A stretch of 5,960 nucleotides of DNA from Desulfobacteraceae bacterium (GTDB lineage Bacteria > Desulfobacterota > Desulfobacteria > Desulfobacterales > Desulfobacteraceae). The DNA lies in assembly GCA_023140455.1 (NCBI GenBank), contig JAGLLQ010000175.1, positions 1 to 5,960 on the forward strand, read 5' to 3'. The position numbers were made by a program, and so were the translations under genes. Of this stretch, positions 1 through 4,625 are shown one piece after another (positions within the stretch are counted from its first letter, which is position 1; each line of letters starts with the position of its first letter). The notes under the pieces are model-generated. The model saw only the letters and a program-made list of their open reading frames with translations. It was not told the DNA's origin and made no database searches.

Positions 1-617
1 ACATTGCCATGCATATCATAAAGGCCCCAGGCATTGGGTTGTTTTGTTCTTACCGGATGTGCCTGGAATTTTCCCGGAGGGTTTTGCTCTCCTGAATTGG
101 CACAATACCAGGCTGTTTTGTTTAAGGCAGGATCAATTGTTATGCATGAGGCATGAGTAGCTTGAGCAATTTCTCCACTTGAAAATGCAGTTGTAGTGCC
201 AGCCCGGCATGCAAATTCCCATTCAGCCTCAGTAGGGAGCCTATATTTATCAGTTTTTTCAAAACCATTTAACACTCTTATGAATTCAATGCATTGATCC
301 CATGATACGGTATCTACAGGAAAATTTTTGCCCAACATTGTTGCGGTAGAAGGATTAAATCCAACAAGTTTTTCCCATTGCCCCTGTGTTACTTCAGTTT
401 CCTGCATATAAAAAGCTTTTGATATTGTAACTTTATGTTTTTCTTCATTCCATCTGCGTCCTGTTTCTGATTCAGGGCTTCCCATTTGGAATGTCCCGGA
501 ATAGATTGGCACAAAGCGCATCCCAAGCGAATTCGTAATAATTTCTTCAGCAATACTGTAATTTTGTAAAAAAACAGAACAGAAAAATAGTATTAATAAA
601 AAGATGAATTTTTGCAT
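1..617 (-). CDS. Secreted FGE-sulfatase (SUMF1/PvdO-type) domain protein, C-terminus cut by window edge
   Basis: About 205 codons read from an ATG at 617 down to the window edge with no stop. Residues 1-24 form a hydrophobic signal peptide (MQKFIFLLILFFCSVF...), so the product is probably exported. The mature part has the marks of the formylglycine-generating-enzyme/sulfatase-modifying-factor fold: MGSPES near residue 45, ETEVTQGQW at 73-81, PVDTVSWDQC at 100-109, RLPTEAEWEFACRAGT at 126-141, and NAWGLYDMHGNV just before the edge. In this family the last motif normally continues as WEW and is followed by the C-terminal core, including the catalytic cysteines of true FGEs, which cannot be seen here. 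Many bacterial members are not sulfatase activators, so the exact reaction is unknown. A Shine-Dalgarno GGAGA at 629-633 lies about 11 bases upstream of the chosen ATG; an in-frame ATG at 635 would add six residues but has no ribosome site. The gene is divergent from the LysM gene. Confidence 0.9.
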   Translation of the reverse strand, partial: MQKFIFLLILFFCSVFLQNYSIAEEIITNSLGMRFVPIYSGTFQMGSPESETGRRWNEEKHKVTISKAFYMQETEVTQGQWEKLVGFNPSTATMLGKNFPVDTVSWDQCIEFIRVLNGFEKTDKYRLPTEAEWEFACRAGTTTAFSSGEIAQATHASCITIDPALNKTAWYCANSGEQNPPGKFQAHPVRTKQPNAWGLYDMHGN

Positions 618-675
618 TTTATTTAATGTCTCCATAAATATAAAATATATATTAATAATTGACATTCTTATTAAG

Positions 676-705
676 ATATTACACCAATTTTTGCTAATAC
701 ACCAA
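676..705 (-). promoter_or_regulatory. Candidate sigma70-like promoter for the FGE-family gene
   Basis: Read on the minus strand, TTGGTG (700-705) could be a -35 box and TAATAT (676-681) a -10 box, with an 18-base spacer. Transcription would begin near 669, giving a leader of about 50 bases before the ATG at 617. The -10 matches the consensus at only 4 of 6 positions, so this is a weak call in AT-rich DNA. Confidence 0.25.
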
Positions 706-710
706 TTATT
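678..710. repeat. Direct repeat pair TACACCAATT with 18-base period
   Basis: TACACCAATT occurs at 680-689 and again at 698-707. The wider 15-base units 678-692 and 696-710 match at 13 of 15 positions. The spacing is 18 bases from repeat start to repeat start, near two helical turns, which could suit a dimeric regulator binding one face of the DNA. The repeat overlaps the minus-strand promoter candidate. What is seen is the repeat; any regulatory role is inference. Confidence 0.5.
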
Positions 711-737
711 TATTGCATAAATATTCAATTATATACT

Positions 738-746
738 TGCTAAAAT
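738..746 (+). promoter_or_regulatory. Candidate extended -10 promoter for the LysM gene
   Basis: TGCTAAAAT fits the extended -10 form TGnTATAAT with one mismatch in the hexamer. The only -35-like element nearby, TTGCAT at 713-718, is 22 bases away, too far for normal spacing, but extended -10 promoters depend less on a -35. A second -10-like TATAAA lies at 749-754. Start of transcription would be near 753. Confidence 0.25.
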
Positions 747-790
747 CGTATAAAATGGTATTAAAATATTTAACTGCTTATTTCTTTTAT

Positions 791-797
791 AAAGGAG
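791..797 (+). promoter_or_regulatory. Shine-Dalgarno site deciding the LysM gene start
   Basis: AAAGGAG is a near-ideal ribosome binding site. It ends 7 bases before the ATG at 805 but only 4 bases before an in-frame TTG at 802, so the ATG is preferred as the start. Confidence 0.75.
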
Positions 798-804
798 TCT
801 GTTG

Positions 805-1521
805 ATGATTGATAAAAGTAACTCCAAAAAAAATACTAAAAAAAGAATAAAAAGTGAAATAGTAGATTCCTCCAGAAATTCCAGCGCTTTCTTTTTACAA
901 AAATATGAAATTGTTATTATGCTGCTTGGTGCAGGTATTATATCTGTGTTAATCATTTTTGTTTTTTTGAAACCATCCGGGGACAGCAATCTTTTAAGAA
1001 CAAAAAATAATACTGAACCTGTGACTGTGGAAGATTTCCAAGAACAAATTGATCGTCTTGCAAACATGGTTGAAAAAACAGGTTTAAAAGATAATGAAAA
1101 ATTAAAAAGCAGTATTGATAAAACAGAACCAAAGAATAAATCATCTGATATATCGTATGCTGATCATGAAAAAAGGATTGAAAGAATAGAAGCATCACTT
1201 TCAATAAAATATGAAACTTTAGCAAGCAGAATTAACAGGCTCGAGCGAAGCATTGATAAATTATCTCGTAAGATTGATTCTTATAAAAAAATAAGTTCAA
1301 CAAAAGTTGTAAAGCCACCTTTAGTTAAAACAAGCAAGAAAAGTGAAACTAAAAAGGCAGTTACCAAAAAAAAGGAATCCATTTTCCACACTGTTAAAAA
1401 AGGTGATACTCTTTACAGCTTAAGCAAACAGTATGGTACAAGTGTTTCAGATTTAGAAAAAATTAATCATTTGCCTAAAAACGCAAATATTTACCCCGGG
1501 GATAATTTGTTGGTGAAGTGA
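805..1521 (+). CDS. Membrane-anchored coiled-coil protein with C-terminal LysM domain
   Basis: The product is 238 residues from the ATG at 805 (an in-frame TTG at 802 would add one). Residues 1-34 are polar and rich in Lys and Ser, so probably cytoplasmic. Residues 35-55 form a single hydrophobic helix that should act as an uncleaved membrane anchor, leaving the C-terminal part outside the cytoplasmic membrane. Residues 72-92 and especially 118-163 are charged and heptad-like, suggesting coiled coil. A Lys/Thr/Ser-rich linker at 161-192 leads into a canonical LysM domain at 195-238, with TVKKGDTLYSLSKQYGTS, LEKINHL and the closing IYPGDNLLV. LysM domains bind the glycan of peptidoglycan, so the protein probably tethers or scaffolds at the cell wall. 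No hydrolase domain is present. It contains no tryptophan and no cysteine. It converges on trpF with a 17-base gap, and its partners are not evident. Confidence 0.85.
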   Translation: MIDKSNSKKNTKKRIKSEIVDSSRNSSAFFLQKYEIVIMLLGAGIISVLIIFVFLKPSGDSNLLRTKNNTEPVTVEDFQEQIDRLANMVEKTGLKDNEKLKSSIDKTEPKNKSSDISYADHEKRIERIEASLSIKYETLASRINRLERSIDKLSRKIDSYKKISSTKVVKPPLVKTSKKSETKKAVTKKKESIFHTVKKGDTLYSLSKQYGTSVSDLEKINHLPKNANIYPGDNLLVK

Positions 1522-1538
1522 AATTTGATGCAACAAAT
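1505..1538. terminator. Weak inverted repeat between convergent LysM gene and trpF
   Basis: ATTTGTTG (1505-1512) and CAACAAAT (1531-1538) are perfect 8-base inverted repeats separated by an 18-base loop that includes the LysM gene's stop codon. The stem is AT-rich and neither side has a strong T-run directly after it, so it is a poor intrinsic terminator. It is the only candidate stem in the 17-base convergent gap and could serve either direction weakly. Confidence 0.25.
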
Positions 1539-2180
1539 CTATTGAAATACTTTTATCTGTTCTATAAAATGTGTAACTTTATTCAAATCCTTAATACCAG
1601 GGGATGACTCTACTCCTGAGCTTACATCTATACCCGATATATCAGCCTGATTAATGGCATTGTTAATATTTGAAGGGCTGAGCCCTCCTGCAAGTATTAT
1701 GGGCAGTTTTGTGTTGATTTGTGCGATATCTGACCAGTTCCATGTTTCAGCATTGCCACCTGGAAGCGTACCTTTTCCGCATTCTGCAAGAAGGTATGAG
1801 GCGTTTTGATAAAAATGTGCATTTTTTAAATATGGAGTTCTTTTTGCAAAAAGACATTTAATTACAATAACATTATTTGCTCTAAGAGCATCAATAAGCT
1901 CAGGATTTTCATTGCCATGAAGCTGGACAGCTTTAAGTGGCAATTTTTCTACTTTATCCATAATAAAATTAAAATCCTCATCTACAAAAACACCTGTTGT
2001 AATAATATCTGTGGGAAGAACCTTACATATTTCCAAAGCTTTTTTATCTGAAATATGTCTTGGACTTTTTTTAAAAAAGACAAGGCCTATGGCATCAGCA
2101 CCGGCATTAACACATGCTAAAGCATTTTTTGGGTCTGTTAATCCACAAATTTTAATAAGGTTAATTTTATTTTTTTTCAT
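1539..2180 (-). CDS. trpF: Phosphoribosylanthranilate isomerase
   Basis: TrpF isomerises N-(5'-phosphoribosyl)anthranilate to carboxyphenylamino-deoxyribulose phosphate in the cytoplasm. The 213 residues are normal length for the monofunctional single-domain (beta/alpha)8 barrel. Visible motifs are KICGLT at 10-15 with catalytic Cys12, GADAIGLVFFKKSPRHIS at 27-44, VQLHGNE at 85-91, LAGGLSPSNI at 163-172, and GIDVSSGVESSPGIKD at 183-198, the last two forming the phosphate site. The usual LLD general-acid segment reads LLAECGKG (130-137) followed by PGGNAETWNW, so the expected Asp is Ala132 with Glu133 beside it. The ATG at 2180 is 18 bases after the trpC stop. Its ribosome site is weak (only AAGA about 6 bases upstream), so translation may depend on coupling to trpC. 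The start codon is followed by a run of eight A. This is the last gene of the operon in the window, and the gene next to it is convergent, not trpB. Confidence 0.95.
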   Translation of the reverse strand: MKKNKINLIKICGLTDPKNALACVNAGADAIGLVFFKKSPRHISDKKALEICKVLPTDIITTGVFVDEDFNFIMDKVEKLPLKAVQLHGNENPELIDALRANNVIVIKCLFAKRTPYLKNAHFYQNASYLLAECGKGTLPGGNAETWNWSDIAQINTKLPIILAGGLSPSNINNAINQADISGIDVSSGVESSPGIKDLNKVTHFIEQIKVFQ

Positions 2181-2198
2181 AATAGTCTTATTAAGAAC

Positions 2199-3005
2199 CT
2201 ATTCAGGGTAGATTAGTTCTTTGATAAATTCTATAGTATTATCAGCTCTGATAATGCTTTCACCGACAAGAAAATTAAAAATTCCAAAATCAAACCCATG
2301 TCTAATATCTTCGTTTTTTGATATACCGCTTGCTTCTATGGGAATATGATAGTCTAAGAAAAGTGGAGCAATTCTTTTTGATACATTAAGATCTGTTTCA
2401 AGAGTTGAGAGATTTCTGTTATTAATACCAATAATCTTTGCCTTGCAAAAATCTGCTTTCTCAAGTTCGTCTTCAGTATGTATTTCCACCAAAGGTTCTA
2501 AATTGATTTCTCGTGCAAGGCTTATATAATCGTTCAGTTGGTCTTTTCCAAGTATTGATGTTATAAGAAGAATTGAATTTGCTCCTCGGGCTCTTGCTTC
2601 ATAAATTTGATAAGAGCTTATGGTAAAATCTTTTCTTAAAATTGGAAGATTGCTATTCTCTCTTACTATTTCAAGATCTTTAAGACTCCCTTTAAAAAAA
2701 TGTTCCTCTGTCAGAACTGAAATAGCAGAAGCGCCGGCTTCAGTATACTTTTCTGCATATGATGCAACATCAAGATCTGCCGATATCAACCCTTTAGAAG
2801 GAGATGCTTTTTTAATTTCAGCAATAATGCCGGCATGGGTATATGAATTGTTTTCAAGAGCTCTTTTAAAATCAGCTTCCACAGGACGCAATTCAGCTTC
2901 ATATCTTACTTTATTTAAAGGTTCTTTGGATAGAGCTTTATTAATATCTTGTTTTTTTATTTCAATAATTTCTTTTAAAAAACCTTGAATAGCTATCTTT
3001 GTCAT
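2199..3005 (-). CDS. trpC: Indole-3-glycerol-phosphate synthase
   Basis: TrpC closes and decarboxylates carboxyphenylamino-deoxyribulose phosphate to indole-3-glycerol phosphate. At 268 residues it is the usual monofunctional length. Landmarks are AEIKKASPSKG at 62-72, SVLTEEHFFKGSL at 96-108, LRKDF at 123-127, LVEIHTEDELEKA at 172-184, GINNRNLSTLETDL at 193-206, and FNFLVGESIIR at 243-253 for phosphate binding. Against Sulfolobus numbering recalled from memory, Glu63, Lys65, Lys125, Glu174 and Asn195 match Glu51, Lys53, Lys110, Glu159 and Asn180. The position of Glu210 is Ala225, in PIEASGI where most homologues have SESGI. A good Shine-Dalgarno (CAGGAG, 3013-3018) lies in the 18-base gap after trpD, 7 bases before the ATG. 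The protein has no tryptophan. Confidence 0.97.
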   Translation of the reverse strand: MTKIAIQGFLKEIIEIKKQDINKALSKEPLNKVRYEAELRPVEADFKRALENNSYTHAGIIAEIKKASPSKGLISADLDVASYAEKYTEAGASAISVLTEEHFFKGSLKDLEIVRENSNLPILRKDFTISSYQIYEARARGANSILLITSILGKDQLNDYISLAREINLEPLVEIHTEDELEKADFCKAKIIGINNRNLSTLETDLNVSKRIAPLFLDYHIPIEASGISKNEDIRHGFDFGIFNFLVGESIIRADNTIEFIKELIYPE

Positions 3006-3023
3006 ATAATTGCTCCTGAAGTA

Positions 3024-4043
3024 TTACCCATTGTCCTTAGTAAACTCAACCAACTCATTAAGCTTTTCATTGGCTTTCCCTGAATCAATGGAGTCTTTTG
3101 CCATTTTAATCCCGGCAGACAGGTCATTGACAATGCGGGATACAAATAGAGCTGCTGCTGTGTTAATAAGGACAATATCTCTTTTTGCACCTTTCATACC
3201 TTTTAAAATAGATTTTGTGATTGCAGCATTAATTTTTTTATCACCACCCTTTAAATCTTTTGGGTCAGAATAGGAATTAAAATATTTTAAGGGATCAAGA
3301 TCATATGTTTTTATTATGCCTTTATTAAGTTCTGTAACTCTCGTGGGTGCAGTAGTTGTAATTTCATCCATTCCATCATGCCCATGGACTACAAATGCTT
3401 TTGTTGTTCCCAAGAGTTTTAATGTTTGAGCAAACATTTCTGTAAGATCAGGAGCATAAACTCCGATGAGTTGATATTTAGCTGCTGCAGGATTTGTAAG
3501 AGGTCCCAGCATATTAAAAATACTTCTTATTCCAACATCTTTTCTTGCTTTTCCGGCATGTCTCATGGAACCATGGAACCTTGGGGCAAAGAGAAAGCCG
3601 ATTCCTATATCATTTACAGCTTCTTCAACGATTTCAGGGTCAGTATTAATATTGACACCAAGCTCTTCAAGCAGATCAGCACTTCCACACTGGCTTGATA
3701 TACTTCTATTTCCGTGTTTTGCAACATTAACCCCACAGCCTGCAACCACAAATGCAGTGGTTGTTGAAATATTAAAAGTGCCAGTTGCATCTCCACCGGT
3801 TCCACATGTATCTACTACTGTATTTGAAGTTGTCTGTATTCTTACTGCTTTTCTCTTCATTGTCCTTGCAGCACCGGCAAGCTCTTCAAATGTCTCTTTT
3901 TTTGTTGCAAGAGCTGCCATAAAAGCACCTATTTGTGCATCTGTTATATTCCCTGAGAAAATATCCATGAACATAGATGCCATGTTGTCTTGAGAAAGGT
4001 CTTTTCGATTTATTATTTGATTGAGATTTTCAGTAAAACTCAT
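3024..4043 (-). CDS. trpD: Anthranilate phosphoribosyltransferase
   Basis: TrpD transfers the phosphoribosyl group of PRPP to anthranilate, the second step of the pathway. The 339 residues are typical for the free-standing enzyme; it is not fused to TrpG as in some enterobacteria. The N-terminal helical part (1-70) is followed by the PRPP loop CGTGGDATGTFNIST at 80-94, then KHGNRSISSQCGSADLLEELG at 109-129 for metal and anthranilate binding, FAPRFHGSMRHAGKARKDVG at 152-171, and the FNMLGPLTNPA segment at 176-186. HGHDGMDEITTTAPT at 220-234 carries the Asp-Glu pair that binds the second magnesium ion. The ATG at 4043 is 1 base from the trpG stop, and its ribosome site AAAGGGG (4050-4056) lies inside the end of trpG, which suggests coupled translation. 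No key residue appears missing. The protein contains no tryptophan. Confidence 0.98.
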   Translation of the reverse strand: MSFTENLNQIINRKDLSQDNMASMFMDIFSGNITDAQIGAFMAALATKKETFEELAGAARTMKRKAVRIQTTSNTVVDTCGTGGDATGTFNISTTTAFVVAGCGVNVAKHGNRSISSQCGSADLLEELGVNINTDPEIVEEAVNDIGIGFLFAPRFHGSMRHAGKARKDVGIRSIFNMLGPLTNPAAAKYQLIGVYAPDLTEMFAQTLKLLGTTKAFVVHGHDGMDEITTTAPTRVTELNKGIIKTYDLDPLKYFNSYSDPKDLKGGDKKINAAITKSILKGMKGAKRDIVLINTAAALFVSRIVNDLSAGIKMAKDSIDSGKANEKLNELVEFTKDNG

Positions 4044-4044
4044 T

Positions 4045-4614
4045 TTATACCCCTTTAATAAAATTTCTGATTAACCGTTTCCCAACTATTGTCATAAATG
4101 ATTCCGGATGGAATTGAACACCTTCTGTCTGATGTTCTTTATGCCTTATCCCCATTATTTCACCATCTTCAGTTTCGCATGTTATGTCAAAGCAGGAAGG
4201 TAGATCTTGTTTGGAAACTGCAAGGGAGTGGTATCTCATTACATCAAAGGGCTTTTTAATCCCATTATAAATAGTTTTTCCGTCTGCGGTGATGGTTGAT
4301 GTCTTTCCATGCATTATTTTTTTTGCATGTACAACACTGCCACCAAAATTTGCTGCAATAACCTGATGGCCCAGACATACCCCAAGCAATGGCAATTTAC
4401 CGGAAAATTCTTTTACAACATTTAAGGATATTCCTGCATTTTCAGGTCGGCCCGGCCCGGGTGATATTACAATTGCATCAGGGTTTAAATTAATCAGCTC
4501 ATTTATGCTTGTTTTATCATTTCTAAAGACTTTTACCTTTGAACCAGTGTGTAAAATATAATGAACAAGATTGAATGTAAAAGAGTCATAATTATCAATT
4601 ACTGCTGTTAACAT
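4045..4614 (-). CDS. trpG: Anthranilate synthase component II (glutamine amidotransferase)
   Basis: TrpG hydrolyses glutamine and channels ammonia to TrpE for anthranilate synthesis. It is a stand-alone class I amidotransferase of 189 residues, the normal size. The catalytic triad is visible: Cys80 in GVCLGHQ (78-84), His169 and Glu171 in VQFHPES (166-172). The oxyanion segment SPGPGRPENAG is at 51-61, and IDNYDSFTFNL at 6-16 is the usual N-terminal signature. RYHSLAV is also present. The ATG at 4614 sits inside the end of trpE with a 7-base overlap, matching the TrpE-TrpG complex expected from the pair. The same protein could also serve p-aminobenzoate synthesis as PabA, as in Bacillus subtilis, but no pab gene is in the window to support this. 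It has no tryptophan. Confidence 0.97.
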   Translation of the reverse strand: MLTAVIDNYDSFTFNLVHYILHTGSKVKVFRNDKTSINELINLNPDAIVISPGPGRPENAGISLNVVKEFSGKLPLLGVCLGHQVIAANFGGSVVHAKKIMHGKTSTITADGKTIYNGIKKPFDVMRYHSLAVSKQDLPSCFDITCETEDGEIMGIRHKEHQTEGVQFHPESFMTIVGKRLIRNFIKGV

Positions 4615-4625
4615 AAATCACCTCT
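4608..4625 (-). promoter_or_regulatory. trpE-trpG overlap with embedded ribosome binding site
   Basis: The bases ATGTTAA (4608-4614) hold the trpG start and the trpE stop in different frames. A strong Shine-Dalgarno AGAGGTGAT (4617-4625) lies in the last trpE codons, with its core GAGG ending 6 bases before the trpG ATG. This arrangement is a classic setting for translational coupling that keeps the two subunits in balance. Confidence 0.8.

Larger units (their letters stand above)
618..804. other. AT-rich divergent intergenic region
   Basis: This 187-base spacer separates the start codons of the minus-strand FGE-family gene and the plus-strand LysM gene, so it should hold promoters for both. 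It is very AT-rich, which makes -10-like matches common by chance. The clearest structures are the 10-base direct repeat TACACCAATT and the Shine-Dalgarno sites next to each gene. No small ORF with a convincing ribosome site and no strong hairpin was found. Confidence 0.7.

Noticed and set aside
1..617. FGE-family gene as part of a retroelement or diversity-generating system, since such variable proteins often share this fold
   Set aside because: No reverse transcriptase, template repeat or accessory gene is visible, and the variable C-terminal region is outside the window.
659..664. Perfect TTGACA -35 hexamer on the plus strand
   Set aside because: No acceptable -10 hexamer occurs 16-18 bases downstream (that stretch reads ACACCA), so it is probably chance.
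1494..1502. GC-rich palindrome CCCCGGGG near the end of the LysM gene
   Set aside because: It has no loop and encodes the conserved Tyr-Pro-Gly-Asp of the LysM domain; no T-run follows, so it is not a terminator.
3565..3993. Open frame of 142 codons on the plus strand, opposite trpD
   Set aside because: It lies wholly antisense to conserved trpD motifs; the low-complexity Ser/Ala/Pro/Val-rich translation is typical of a reverse-strand artefact.
4447..4462. GC-rich self-complementary stretch in trpG
   Set aside because: It encodes the conserved GPGRP segment of the amidotransferase and is explained by that coding constraint.
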